Shown: positions 7,405-16,097, counted from the stretch's first letter. The stretch: 64,000 bases of DNA from Pseudonocardia abyssalis (GCF_019263705.2 NZ_JADQDK010000001.1:4712001-4776000), one strand, 5' to 3'. The notes: generated by a model not told the origin, from the sequence alone. Program-made: numbers and translations.

Positions 7405-9291
7405 ATGACCCTCGCCGAGACCCGTACCACCCATCCGCTGGAGCTGACGACCGCCGCCGAGGTCGACGCCGTCCGCACCGCGCTCGTCGACGCCGGACTG
7501 CTGGGCGAGACCGTCCGGTTCGCGTTCTTCGCCCCCGAGGAGCCCGCCAAGTCGGCCGTGCTCGACGGCACCGCGTCCGAACGCCGCTTCCGCGCGGTCC
7601 TGCTCGACATCGCCACGGGTCGCTCGTTCGACACCGTCGTGTCCGCCACCAGCGGCGACGTCGTCTTCTCGCGCGAGCTCGACCCGCCCGTCGACGGCCA
7701 GCCGCCGATCATCGACACCGAGTTCGAGATGATCGAGGAGATCCTCAACGCCGGGCCCGCCTGGCTCGCCGCGCTGGAGGCCCGGGGCATCGCGCCGGAG
7801 TCGGTGCGCGCCGTGCCGCTCTCGGCCGGGGCCTACGACATCCCCGGGGAGGTCGGGCGCCGGATCGTGCGCGCGTTCGGGTTCCAGCAGGACCACGAGA
7901 AGGACCATCCCTGGGCGCACCCGATCGACGGGCTCGTCGCCTACGTCGACCTCACCGGCCGCTCCGTCGACCGCGTGATCGACACCGGGCCCGTGCCGGT
8001 GCCCGCGACGTCGGGCAACTTCGACGACCCCGCGTTCGTCGGCGAGCCCCGCACCACGCTCAAGCCGATCGAGATCACCCAGCCCGAGGGCCCGTCGTTC
8101 TCCGTCGAGGGCAACCGGGTGCGCTGGGAGAAGTGGGACCTGCGCATCGGGTTCAACGAGCGCGAGGGCCTGACCCTGCACCAGATCAGCTTCGACGGGC
8201 GACCGGTCGTCTACCGGGCGTCGGTCGCGGAGATGGTGGTGCCCTACGCCGACCCGGCTCCGGTGCGCTTCTGGCAGAACTACTTCGACTGCGGCGAGTA
8301 CATGTTCGCCCGCTACGCCGACTCGCTGCAGCTCGGCTGCGACTGCCTCGGCGAGATCCACTACCTCGACGCCGTGATCGCCGACGACCTCGGCCGCCCG
8401 AAGACGATCACCAACGCGATCTGCATGCACGAGGAGGACACCGGCGTCCTCTGGAAGCACTCCGACCTGTTCACCGGCAGCGCGGAGACCCGCCGCCAGC
8501 GCCGCATGGTGTTCTCGTTCTTCACCCCGATCGGCAACTACGACTACGGCTTCTACTGGTACCTCTACCTCGACGGCACCATCCAGCTCGAGGTCAAGGC
8601 CACCGGCATCGTGTTCACCGCGGCCGCGCCGTCGGAGTACGCCACGGAGGTCGCGCCCGGTCTGATGGCGCCGTTCCACCAGCACCTGTTCTCCGCACGT
8701 CTGGACATGACCGTCGACGGGGTGGCGAACGCCGTCGACGAGGTGCAGGCGCAGCGCGTCCCGATGGGCCCGGACAACCCGTACGGCAACGCGTTCCGCA
8801 AGGCCCGGACGCGGCTGACCTCGGAGTCGGACGCCCAGCGCCTCGCCGACACCTCCGTCGGGCGGACCTGGCACATCGTCAACCCGGACGTCCAGAACGC
8901 GCTCGGCCAGGACGTCGGGTACGCGCTGATCCCGGAGGGCCGCCCGGCGATGCTGGCCGACGAGGCGTCGTCGATCCACTCGCGCGCGACGTTCGCGACG
9001 AAGCACCTGTGGGTCACGCAGTACGACCCGGCGCAGCGCTACCCGGCCGGCGACTTCGTGAACCAGAACCCCGGCGGTGCGGGCCTGCCGGCGTGGGTGG
9101 CGGCCGACCGCCCGGTCGACGGCGAGGACATCGTCGTGTGGCACACGTTCGGCACCACCCACTTCCCCCGCCCGGAGGACTGGCCGGTGATGCCCGTCGA
9201 CCACACCGGCTTCACGCTCAAGCCGGTGGGCTTCTTCGACCGCAACCCCACCCTCGACGTCCCGAGCAGCGGGGGGAAGCACTGCAGCTAG
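7405..9291 (+). CDS. Copper-containing primary-amine oxidase
   Basis: This 628-residue enzyme oxidises primary amines to aldehydes with release of ammonia and hydrogen peroxide. The topaquinone precursor is Tyr379 in the diagnostic N-Y-D-Y motif (GNYDYGF). The catalytic base is Asp295 in YFDCGEYMF, and the copper ligands are His425 and His427 (HQHLF) and His586 (TTHFPRPEDWP). These positions are close to those of the Arthrobacter globiformis enzyme. No signal peptide is present, so it acts in the cytosol. The N-terminal D2/D3 domains cover about 10-210. A GGGAGG site precedes ATG 7405. It forms an operon with the upstream permease and ends at a strong hairpin. Confidence 0.95.
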   Translation: MTLAETRTTHPLELTTAAEVDAVRTALVDAGLLGETVRFAFFAPEEPAKSAVLDGTASERRFRAVLLDIATGRSFDTVVSATSGDVVFSRELDPPVDGQPPIIDTEFEMIEEILNAGPAWLAALEARGIAPESVRAVPLSAGAYDIPGEVGRRIVRAFGFQQDHEKDHPWAHPIDGLVAYVDLTGRSVDRVIDTGPVPVPATSGNFDDPAFVGEPRTTLKPIEITQPEGPSFSVEGNRVRWEKWDLRIGFNEREGLTLHQISFDGRPVVYRASVAEMVVPYADPAPVRFWQNYFDCGEYMFARYADSLQLGCDCLGEIHYLDAVIADDLGRPKTITNAICMHEEDTGVLWKHSDLFTGSAETRRQRRMVFSFFTPIGNYDYGFYWYLYLDGTIQLEVKATGIVFTAAAPSEYATEVAPGLMAPFHQHLFSARLDMTVDGVANAVDEVQAQRVPMGPDNPYGNAFRKARTRLTSESDAQRLADTSVGRTWHIVNPDVQNALGQDVGYALIPEGRPAMLADEASSIHSRATFATKHLWVTQYDPAQRYPAGDFVNQNPGGAGLPAWVAADRPVDGEDIVVWHTFGTTHFPRPEDWPVMPVDHTGFTLKPVGFFDRNPTLDVPSSGGKHCS

Positions 9292-9302
9292 GACGCCCCA
9301 CA

Positions 9303-9340
9303 GGGAGCCCGATCCGCCGGAACCGACGGATCGGGCTCCC
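9303..9340 (+). terminator. Hairpin after amine oxidase
   Basis: Arms 9303-9316 and 9327-9340 are exact 14-bp complements around a 10-nt loop, beginning 12 nt after the amine oxidase stop. It is immediately followed by a 22-bp repeat array. Confidence 0.8.
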
Positions 9341-9356
9341 CGGCCCCACCTCCCCC

Positions 9357-9431
9357 GCGAGTCGCTGTTTCCCAGCCCGCGAGTCGCTGTTCCCGAGCCC
9401 GTGAGTCCCCCGAGTCGCGCCCGTGAGTCCT
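9357..9431. repeat. 22-bp repeat array, locus A
   Basis: GCGAGTCGC cores begin at 9357 and 9379, and degenerate copies (GTGAGTC) at 9401 and 9423, all exactly 22 bp apart. The linker is T/C-rich (TGTTTCCC). The array lies between the amine oxidase terminator and the next gene. Confidence 0.85.
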
Positions 9432-9467
9432 GCGGAATGTCCCCCGCCGCGGCCGCGTTCACGCAGC

Positions 9468-10445
9468 GTGTCGCCCACGTCCGTCCGGCTCTCGCTCCTC
9501 GACCGCTCCCGTACTCGCGCCGGTGAGCCGGACGGGGCCGCGCTGCGGCACACCGTCGAGCGGGCGGAGCAGGCGGAGGCGCTGGGATACCACCGGTTCT
9601 GGGTCGCCGAGCACCACGCCGTGCCGGGCGTCGCGAGCGGCAGCCCGCCCGTCCTGATGGCCGCGGTCGCCGCGCGCACCGGGCGGATCCGCGTCGGCTC
9701 GGGCGGGGTGATGCTGCCCAACCACCAGCCCCTCGTCGTCGCCGAGCAGTTCGCGATGCTGGAAGCGCTGTTCCCCGGCCGCATCGACCTGGGCGTCGGG
9801 CGATCGCTCGGGTTCACCGCGCCGGTGCGGGAAGCGCTGCGCAGCGACGGTGCCGACACCTTCGCCGACGACCTCGCCGAGCTGCGCTCCTACCTCGACG
9901 GCCGCGCCCCCGTCACCGCCCGGCCCCGGCTCGACCACCCGCCACCGGTGTTCGTGCTGGCCACCGGACGCGGCCTCGCCGTGGCCGGGGACGCCGGACT
10001 GCCGGTCGTGCTGGGCGGGCCCGTCCTCGACGACTCCGCCGCCGGTGAGCGCATCACCGACTACCGGTCCCGGGCACGTGCGGCCGGCGCGGAGCCGTAC
10101 GTCGTCGTCTCGCTCGACGTGCTGGTGGCCGACTCCGTCGGCGCCGCTCACGAGCTCGCGATCCCCGAGGCGTGGGCGCTGGCCGCGGCCCGCACGACGG
10201 GCGCGTTCCCGGCGCTGGAGCCCGTCGATGTCGAGCGGCCGGTGACGGCGCGGCAGCGCGAGGTCGTCGACGCGGCGGTGGGACGCACCATCGCCGGTGA
10301 CGAGACGACGGTGTCGGCCCGGCTCGACGAACTGCTCGCCCACACCGGAGCCGACGAACTGCTCGCCTCCACCTCGACGTTCGACCGCGATGCCCTGCGC
10401 GAGTCCGACACCCGCCTCGCCCGGCTCTGGGCCCGACGCCCCTGA
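9468..10445 (+). CDS. Luciferase-like flavin oxidoreductase (MsnO8-type)
   Basis: A 325-residue TIM-barrel protein of the bacterial luciferase-like (LLM) superfamily, which uses FMNH2 or F420. It starts with the characteristic VRLSLLDRSRTRAGE and continues with ALGYHRFWVAEHHAVPG and GSGGVMLPNHQPLVVAEQFAMLEALFPGRIDLGVGR (separate conserved strands), which are hallmark segments of the MsnO8 subgroup. The physiological substrate is unknown. I chose GTG 9468 because homologous proteins begin just before the RLSLLD strand; the ribosome site is poor. An earlier GTG at 9423 lies inside the repeat array and is unlikely. Confidence 0.85.
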   Translation: MSPTSVRLSLLDRSRTRAGEPDGAALRHTVERAEQAEALGYHRFWVAEHHAVPGVASGSPPVLMAAVAARTGRIRVGSGGVMLPNHQPLVVAEQFAMLEALFPGRIDLGVGRSLGFTAPVREALRSDGADTFADDLAELRSYLDGRAPVTARPRLDHPPPVFVLATGRGLAVAGDAGLPVVLGGPVLDDSAAGERITDYRSRARAAGAEPYVVVSLDVLVADSVGAAHELAIPEAWALAAARTTGAFPALEPVDVERPVTARQREVVDAAVGRTIAGDETTVSARLDELLAHTGADELLASTSTFDRDALRESDTRLARLWARRP

Positions 10446-10591
10446 CCCGCGCCCCCTGGCCACCGGGTCCGCCGTTCCGTCTCGGGAGTCGGCGGTCCGC
10501 GTACGCCGGGCCGGCCTGTGGTGCGAACGGACGTGCCACACGGCTGCCGAGGCGGCGTCTCGGCGCGGGTGGGCGCGACAGCTGCGAACGC

Positions 10592-10688
10592 GCGACTCGC
10601 AGGCGCGGAACCAGCGACTCGCAGGCGGGGAACCAGCGACTCGCGGGGTGGGATCGGGGGACTCTCGGGCGGGGACCGGGGGACTCGC
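10592..10688. repeat. 22-bp repeat array, locus B
   Basis: Five copies with the core in the opposite orientation (GCGACTCGC) begin at 10592, 10614, 10636, 10658 and 10680, a perfect 22-bp phase; the last two have a G in place of the second base. The rest of the 251-bp gap between genes (10446-10591) shows no other feature. Confidence 0.9.
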
Positions 10689-10696
10689 GGGGTGGG

Positions 10697-11248
10697 TCAG
10701 GGGGTCGGGCGGGGGTAGCGGATCAGGAGACTGGCGTGGACGTCGGCGTCGGGGCCGGCCCGGTAGCCGTGGGGGACGTCCGACGCCCATTCCAGGTGGT
10801 CTCCCGGGCCGGCTCTCCGGGGGGCGCTCTCCGGGCCCGCCTCCAGGACACCCGCGAACACGGTGACGTGCTCGGTGACTCCCGCGTGGTGGGCCGGGGA
10901 GGTCTGGGCGGCGCCGGCGGGCAGGTGCATGCGGTAGAGCTCGTAGGTGACCGGGCCGTCGTCGAACACGCGGAGCAGAGCCATCTCCGCCGCCGATCCG
11001 CGGACCGGTCCCGGGGCCGCGACCAGCGCCGTGAGCGGGAGGCCGAGGGCGCTCGTCACCGCGTAGAGGGTCTCCAGCGTGGGGTTGCGGGTGCCGGACT
11101 CCAGGCCCGACAGCGTCGCCTTCCCGATCCCCGCGCGCCGGGCCAGCTCCGAGAGCGACAGTCCCCGGTCGGTGCGCAGGGCGGTCACGCGCGCGCCGAT
11201 GCCGGTGCTCTCCGTCAGAGCGGGTCGATCGTCCTCGGCGCCCGGCAT
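10697..11248 (-). CDS. XRE-family regulator with cupin domain
   Basis: A 183-residue protein with an N-terminal XRE helix-turn-helix (about 14-68: LRTDRGLSLSELARRAGIGKATLSGLESG within it) and a C-terminal cupin sensor (about 80-180, with VTEHVTVFAGVLEAG and the GDHLEW turn). Such regulators usually repress an adjacent transporter until a small ligand binds the cupin. It is divergent from the BenE-type transporter, and a 20-bp inverted repeat sits between the two starts. ATG 11248 leaves a natural short N-terminal tail. The stop lies 9 bp from repeat array B. Confidence 0.88.
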   Translation of the reverse strand: MPGAEDDRPALTESTGIGARVTALRTDRGLSLSELARRAGIGKATLSGLESGTRNPTLETLYAVTSALGLPLTALVAAPGPVRGSAAEMALLRVFDDGPVTYELYRMHLPAGAAQTSPAHHAGVTEHVTVFAGVLEAGPESAPRRAGPGDHLEWASDVPHGYRAGPDADVHASLLIRYPRPTP

Positions 11249-11263
11249 CGGGTTATCGTCGCA

Positions 11264-11283
11264 TCGTTCCGTAAACGGAACGA
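11264..11283. promoter_or_regulatory. Putative XRE-cupin operator
   Basis: The perfect inverted repeat TCGTTCCGT-AA-ACGGAACGA lies 15 bp before the regulator start and 15 bp before the BenE transporter start. Its symmetry and position suggest the operator through which the regulator controls both genes; this is inference. Confidence 0.65.
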
Positions 11284-11298
11284 CTCTGGAGGTGGCAT

Positions 11299-12432
11299 GT
11301 GCAACCGTTCCTGGCCGGAATCGTCGCGGCACTGGTCGGGTTCGCGGGTGCGTTCACCGTCGTGCTGTCGGGGCTGCGCGCGGCGGGGGCCGACGAGGCG
11401 CAGGCGGCGTCCGGACTCCTGGCGGTGTGCATCGCGTCCGGGATCGTCGCCGTCGTGCTCGGGTTGCGGTACCGGATGCCGATCAGCATCGCCTGGTCGA
11501 CGCCCGGTGCGGCGCTGCTGATCTCGGCGGACACACCGGCGGGGGGCTTCCCGGCAGCCGTCGGTGCGTTCCTGCTGTGCGGCGGGCTGATCGTCGTCGC
11601 CGGGTTGGTGCCCCCGCTGGCCCGCCTGGTGGCCGCGATCCCGCCGCACGTGGCCGGCGCGATGCTCGCCGGGGTGCTGCTGCCGCTGTGCCTGGCCCCG
11701 GTGCGGGCGATCGCGGAGGTACCGCTGCTGGCGGCGCCGGTGGTCGTGGTGTGGGTGCTGGTCGGCCGGTTCGCCCGGGCGTGGGCGGTGCCGGCGGCTC
11801 TCGTCGTGGCCGTCGGGCTGATCGTCGCGACCGGGCCCGCGGTCGTCGGAGGGGCGCCGTCGATCGTGTGGACGCCCCCGACCTTCGACGTGCCGACGCT
11901 CGTCGGGATCGGGCTGCCGCTGTTCCTCGTCACGATGGCCTCGCAGAACGTGCCGGGGATGGCGGTGCTCGCGCAGTTCGGCTACCGGCCGCCGCTGCGG
12001 CCGATCCTGGCCGCCACGGGGATCGCGACGGTCGCGGGAGCCCCGTTCGGCGGGCACGCCGTCAACCTGGCCGCGATCAGCGCTGCGCTGGCAGCGGGCC
12101 CGGAGGCCGGGGTGCCGGAGCGGCGGTGGATCGCGTCCGTCGTCAACGGGGTGGGGCTGGCGGTGCTCGGGCTGGGGGCCGGGCTCGCGACGGCGGTGGT
12201 CGTGGCGTCGCCGCCGGTGCTGATCGAGGCCGTCGCCGGGCTCGCGCTGCTCGGGGCGCTGGCGTCGTCGCTGGCCGCGACCGTGGCCGACGTCGAGGGC
12301 CGCGAGGCCGCGGCCGTCACGTTCGTGGTGACGGCCGCCGGAGTCGCGTTCCTCGGGCTGGGATCGGCGTTCTGGGGCCTGCTGGCCGGGGCGGCGATGA
12401 CGCTGCTGCGCCGGCGCCGGGCAGTGCAGTAA
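11299..12432 (+). CDS. BenE-family benzoate/H+ symporter-like transporter
   Basis: A 377-residue protein with about 12 hydrophobic helices. The family signatures ISIAWSTPGAALLI, LVTMASQNVPGMAVL and APFGGHAVNLAAISAA are clear. BenE proteins are inner-membrane proton symporters first linked to benzoate uptake, but most actinobacterial members have unknown substrates. The GTG at 11299 is preceded by a GGAGGTGG site; the ATG two bases earlier is out of frame. It is divergent from an XRE-cupin regulator with a shared operator. Its TAA stop lies inside the left arm of a long hairpin. Confidence 0.9.
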   Translation: MQPFLAGIVAALVGFAGAFTVVLSGLRAAGADEAQAASGLLAVCIASGIVAVVLGLRYRMPISIAWSTPGAALLISADTPAGGFPAAVGAFLLCGGLIVVAGLVPPLARLVAAIPPHVAGAMLAGVLLPLCLAPVRAIAEVPLLAAPVVVVWVLVGRFARAWAVPAALVVAVGLIVATGPAVVGGAPSIVWTPPTFDVPTLVGIGLPLFLVTMASQNVPGMAVLAQFGYRPPLRPILAATGIATVAGAPFGGHAVNLAAISAALAAGPEAGVPERRWIASVVNGVGLAVLGLGAGLATAVVVASPPVLIEAVAGLALLGALASSLAATVADVEGREAAAVTFVVTAAGVAFLGLGSAFWGLLAGAAMTLLRRRRAVQ

Positions 12433-12475
12433 AGCCACCTTGCTGCCGTCTCGTGGCGGCAAGGTGGCTTTACTG
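12427..12475. terminator. 21-bp hairpin with CCACCTT motif
   Basis: Arms 12427-12447 and 12455-12475 pair over 21 bp with one G-U wobble and a 7-nt loop. The BenE stop codon is part of the left arm. A hairpin of the same plan (19-bp stem, 7-nt loop, shared AAGGTGGC) occurs at 32042-32086, so this may be a dispersed element used as a terminator. Confidence 0.75.
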
Positions 12476-12481
12476 CCATTC

Positions 12482-12529
12482 GGGGCCGGGGCCGGGGCCG
12501 GGGCCGGGGCCGGGGCCGGGGCCGGGGCC
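12482..12529. repeat. (GGGGCC)8 hexanucleotide tandem repeat
   Basis: Eight uninterrupted GGGGCC copies lie between the hairpin and the stop of the convergent gene. The plus strand could fold as a G-quadruplex; the length is likely unstable. Confidence 0.9.
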
Positions 12530-12533
12530 CGAG

Positions 12534-13085
12534 CTACGGCGTCCGCCCGATGAACGCGAGCAGCTTCGTCTGCTCGTCGACGTCGTCCGGGACGGGCACC
12601 CGCGGGCCGTAGTGGCCGCTCGTGCGCAGCATCTCGTCGAGCGGGAGCATGCCCTCGTAGAGCCGGTGCACCTCGTCGGGATCGAGGCGCTCGTCGCCGC
12701 CGGTCGCGCGGGCGAGGTCCCAGGTGTGCAGGAAGACGTCGGTGGTGCCGATCATGTCCAGCGTCGCGGCGAAGGAGTTCCGGCCCATCGGGGTGTCTCG
12801 CTCGGCGTCGGCGACGGCGGGGTCGGCCAGCGCCGTGCGGAGCAGGGCGTCGAGCGCCGCCCAGGCGGCCGCGGGGTCGTCGTCGACGGACGGGATGGGG
12901 GCCGCGTCGAGCCCCCACCTCTCCACGAAGAACCCCGGGAGCCACTCGACGAGGTGGCGCACCACGTCGCGGGCGACCCAGCCCTCGCACGGCGCCGGGG
13001 CGTCCCACGCCTGCGCGGGCACGGCCTCCACCCTCCTGGTGAACCCTGCCGCGATCCGGCGGTAGCGGTCGGCCTGGTCGCTCAT
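12534..13085 (-). CDS. TIGR03086-type DinB/MDMPI-like metal-binding protein
   Basis: A 183-residue helical-bundle protein. Conserved features are PCEGWVARDVVRHLVEW (first metal-binding His at about 46), the mid-helix FLHTWDLARATG with a second His, and the GHYGPRVPVPDD loop, as in TIGR03086 and mycothiol-dependent maleylpyruvate isomerase-like proteins. The family is thought to bind a divalent metal and may act on mycothiol adducts, but no substrate is known. ATG 13085 has a GAGGAG site six bases upstream; a GTG six bases earlier is less likely. It runs toward the BenE gene. Confidence 0.8.
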   Translation of the reverse strand: MSDQADRYRRIAAGFTRRVEAVPAQAWDAPAPCEGWVARDVVRHLVEWLPGFFVERWGLDAAPIPSVDDDPAAAWAALDALLRTALADPAVADAERDTPMGRNSFAATLDMIGTTDVFLHTWDLARATGGDERLDPDEVHRLYEGMLPLDEMLRTSGHYGPRVPVPDDVDEQTKLLAFIGRTP

Positions 13086-13146
13086 CTGCACTCCTCGGTT
13101 CGGGGACGTCAGCGGTGGGACGACGGCCGCGACCCCGACTCATCGG

Positions 13147-15129
13147 TCATCCGGCGGCCAGGCCCCGCCGCTCCAGCAGCGGGGCGAGCACGGGGTCGCG
13201 GCCCCGGAAGGCACGGTAGGCCTCCATCGGATCGACGGCCCCGCCGCGGGAAAGCAGCTCACGGCGGAACGTGTCGCCGTTCTTCCTGGTCAGGCCCCCG
13301 TTCTCGGCGAACCACTCGACGGTGTCGGCGTCGAGCACCTCGCTCCAGATGTAGGAGTAGTACCCGGCGCTGTAGCCGCCGCCGAACACGTGGTTGAAGT
13401 AGGTCGACCGGTACCGCGGGGGCGCGCTCGGGACGTCGACCCCGGCGTCGCGCAGGGCGTCGGCCTCGAAGGCGAGCACGTCGTCGACGTGGGCGTCCGG
13501 GCCGAGGCGGTGCCAGGCCAGGTCGAGCAGGGTGGCGGCCAGGTACTCGGTGGTCGCCGTTCCCTCGCCGAACCGCCGCGCCTCCCGCAGTCGCTCCACC
13601 AGCCCGACGGGCAGCGGCTCGCCCGTGACGTGGTGGCGGGCGTAGTTCGCGAGGACCTCCGGGTCCTCCAGCCACATCTCGTTGACCTGCGACGGGTACT
13701 CGACGAAGTCGCGCGGCACGCCGGTCCCGGAGAACGTCGGGTACCGCACGTCGGAGAGCAGGCCGTGCAGCGCGTGCCCGAACTCGTGGAACAGGGTGCG
13801 GACCTCGTCGATCGTCAGCAGCGTCGGCTCACCCCGGACGATGTTGAGCGTGTTGAGGACCACCGGTCGCGTGCCGAGCAGCTGCGACTGCGTCACGAAG
13901 CTGTTCATCCACGCGCCACCGCGCTTGGAATCGCGGGCGTAGAGGTCGGCGACGAACAGCCCGAGCGGTCCGTCCTCGTCGGCGACGTCGAAGACCCGCA
14001 CGTCGGGGTGGTGCAGCGGGAGGTCCCACCGCTCGGTGAACGTCAGGCCGTAGAGCTTCCCCGCGGCGAAGAACACGCCGGCGTGCAGGACGCGCTCCAG
14101 CTCGAGGTACGGGCGCAGCGCCGCGGAGTCGAGGTCGAAGCGCTCCTTGCGCAGGCGCTCGGCGTGGAACGCGCGGTCCCACGGCTCGATCGCGTGACCC
14201 GCGGCGGCGGCCAGTTCCGCGGCCTCGGCCCGGGCGTTGGCGGCGGCCACCGGCACCAGCTTCGCCAGCATCTCGTCGATGGCCTCGACGGACCCCGCGG
14301 TGCCCACCTCCACGACCCAGCTCGCGTGGTGCGGGTGCCCGAGCAGCGCGGCCCGCTCGGCCCTCAGCGCGACCGTGCGCAGCACGATCTCGCGGGTGTC
14401 GTGCTCGTCGCCGTGCGCCCCCCGGGTGATCGACGCCGTGTACAGCTGCTCGCGCAGCTCCCGGTCGGCGAGCGAGGCCAGCGCGGGCTGCGCGGTCGGG
14501 AGGACGAGCGCGATCCGGTCGCCCCGTGCCGCGACGGCGGCCACCGTGTCGGCGGAGAGGCCGTCGAGGCGGGCCGGGTCGTCGATCGCGACGGCCGCCG
14601 CGTTGGCGCCCGCGAGCAGGCGTGCCCCGAACTCCGTCGACAGGGCGGAGAGCTCCGCGTTCAGCTCGCGCAGCCGTCGCTGCTCGTCGGGGCCGAGGCG
14701 GGCGCCGGCGCGCACGGCGTCGCGGTGGCGGCGTTCGAGCAGGCGCAACGACTCGCCGTCGAGGCCGTCCGGGGAGATCGCCTCGATCCGCGCGAACAGC
14801 GCCGGGTCGAGCGTGATCGCGTCGGCGTGCGCGGCGAGCTGCGGCGCCACCTCGGCCTCGATCGCCCGGATCCCCGGTGTGCTGTTCGAGCTGACCAACG
14901 TGAAGAACACCGCGGAGACCCGGCGCAGCGTGGCCCCCGCGCGCTCCAGCGCCTCGATGGTGTTCGCGAACGTCGCCGGTTCGGGGTTCGCCGTGATCGC
15001 GTCGACCTCGGCCCGGTGCTCGGCCATCCCCGCGGCGAACCCGGGCCCGAAATGCTCCTCGCGGACCGCGTCGAGATCGGGGTAGCCGAGCGGGAGCGGG
15101 CTGGGGGCGAGGAACGGATCGGCCGACAT
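13147..15129 (-). CDS. M3 family zinc metallopeptidase (Dcp/OpdA-like)
   Basis: A 660-residue cytosolic peptidase. The zinc site is the HEFGH motif (His448, Glu449, His452 counted from ATG 15129) inside TLFHEFGHALHGLLS, followed by the third-ligand helix region EYPSQVNEMW and the C-terminal SAGYYSYIWSEVLDADTVEWF, all characteristic of peptidyl-dipeptidase Dcp/oligopeptidase A. It cleaves short peptides, probably finishing protein turnover. A GTG nine bases upstream is an alternative start; the GGAGG there is very close to the ATG. It begins just downstream of the siderophore-binding lipoprotein on the same strand, with about 1 to 10 bp between them. Confidence 0.92.
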   Translation of the reverse strand: MSADPFLAPSPLPLGYPDLDAVREEHFGPGFAAGMAEHRAEVDAITANPEPATFANTIEALERAGATLRRVSAVFFTLVSSNSTPGIRAIEAEVAPQLAAHADAITLDPALFARIEAISPDGLDGESLRLLERRHRDAVRAGARLGPDEQRRLRELNAELSALSTEFGARLLAGANAAAVAIDDPARLDGLSADTVAAVAARGDRIALVLPTAQPALASLADRELREQLYTASITRGAHGDEHDTREIVLRTVALRAERAALLGHPHHASWVVEVGTAGSVEAIDEMLAKLVPVAAANARAEAAELAAAAGHAIEPWDRAFHAERLRKERFDLDSAALRPYLELERVLHAGVFFAAGKLYGLTFTERWDLPLHHPDVRVFDVADEDGPLGLFVADLYARDSKRGGAWMNSFVTQSQLLGTRPVVLNTLNIVRGEPTLLTIDEVRTLFHEFGHALHGLLSDVRYPTFSGTGVPRDFVEYPSQVNEMWLEDPEVLANYARHHVTGEPLPVGLVERLREARRFGEGTATTEYLAATLLDLAWHRLGPDAHVDDVLAFEADALRDAGVDVPSAPPRYRSTYFNHVFGGGYSAGYYSYIWSEVLDADTVEWFAENGGLTRKNGDTFRRELLSRGGAVDPMEAYRAFRGRDPVLAPLLERRGLAAG

Positions 15130-15139
15130 GTCCTCCACG

Positions 15140-16063
15140 TTAGGCGGGCGCGTGGGCAGCGAGCTCGTCGAGCACCTGACCGGCCGCGATCGGGCCGATC
15201 CCGAGGTACCAGAGGTCGTCGTCGATCTCGTGCGCCCGGCCCTGCGCGACGGCGGGGAGCGTCGACCACAGCGGGCCCGCGGTGGCTGCGGTGAGGTCCT
15301 CGGCGCCCTCCGCGCCGTATGCGCCGTAGAAGAGCAGGTCGCCGTCGGCTAGGGAGAGCTGCTCGGCGGAGACCTCCACGAACACCTCGTCCGCCTGCTG
15401 CTCCACCGGCCGCGCGAACCCGGAGTCGGCGAGGAGGGTGCCGATGAACGAGCCCGTGCCGTAGAGCCGCACGGTGCCGTCGGTGAAACGGATCATGCTC
15501 ACCGCGACGGCGGACGGATCGCCGAACGCGCTGCCGGTCGCGGCGGCCTTGGCGGAATACCCGGCGAGCAGCCGGTCGGCCTCATCCGGCACCCCGAGCG
15601 CGTCGGCGGCCAGGCGCAGGTTCTCTTTCCAGACGACGCCGACGGTCTCCGCGAAGACCGTCGGCGCGATGGCCGAGAGCTGGTCGTAGAGGTCGGCGTG
15701 GCGGACCTCGCTGGACAGGATCAGGTCGGGTGCGAGAGCCGCGATCGCCTCGAGGTTGGGCTCCCCGATGGTGCCGACGATCTCGATGCCCGCGGTGCGT
15801 TCGCCCAGGTAGGGCATCAGTCCGGCTCCGGCCAGGGGCTCGACCGCCCCCACCGGCGTGACGCCCAGCGCGAGGACGGAGTCGAGCTCACCGGTGTCGA
15901 GCACGACCACGCGCTCGGGCGTGCCGACGATCTCGGCCGTGCCCCGGGCGTGGACGACGCTGCGGGTCTCCCCCGCCGGTTCGGACTCCGTCGTCGGGCC
16001 GCTGCAGGCACTCACCGCGAGAGCAACCACCAGTGCGGCCACTGCCGCCGTTCGCTGACGCAT
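15140..16063 (-). CDS. Siderophore/iron ABC transporter binding lipoprotein
   Basis: A 307-residue periplasmic-binding-type protein of the FepB/FhuD (TroA-like) superfamily. A signal peptide with lipobox AVSAC ends about residue 20, so the mature protein is lipid-anchored outside the membrane. Family features are PERVVVLDTGELDSVLALGV, IEIVGTIGEPNLEAIAALAPDL (as two segments) and the C-terminal IAAGQVLDELA. It should capture ferric siderophores for an ABC importer, but no permease or ATPase gene is adjacent. ATG 16063 has a GAGGAG site. An imperfect IdeR/DmdR iron box lies 15 bp upstream. Confidence 0.9.
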   Translation of the reverse strand: MRQRTAAVAALVVALAVSACSGPTTESEPAGETRSVVHARGTAEIVGTPERVVVLDTGELDSVLALGVTPVGAVEPLAGAGLMPYLGERTAGIEIVGTIGEPNLEAIAALAPDLILSSEVRHADLYDQLSAIAPTVFAETVGVVWKENLRLAADALGVPDEADRLLAGYSAKAAATGSAFGDPSAVAVSMIRFTDGTVRLYGTGSFIGTLLADSGFARPVEQQADEVFVEVSAEQLSLADGDLLFYGAYGAEGAEDLTAATAGPLWSTLPAVAQGRAHEIDDDLWYLGIGPIAAGQVLDELAAHAPA

Positions 16064-16077
16064 TCCCACTCCTCTGA

Positions 16078-16096
16078 TGAACTAAGGGCAACCTAC
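16078..16096. promoter_or_regulatory. Possible IdeR/DmdR iron box
   Basis: The 19-mer matches the actinobacterial iron box (TTAGGTTAGGCTAACCTAA) at 12 positions by my count, including an intact AACCTA half. It lies between the divergent siderophore-binding lipoprotein and NUDIX genes and would explain iron repression of the former. The other half-site is weak. Confidence 0.35.
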
Positions 16097-16097
16097 C

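Noticed and set aside
5895..9404. A 1,169-codon open frame on the plus strand across the permease and amine oxidase
   Set aside because: It is a high-GC shadow: Arg/Gly/Pro-rich with no domain, while the other frames encode clear APC permease and copper amine oxidase.
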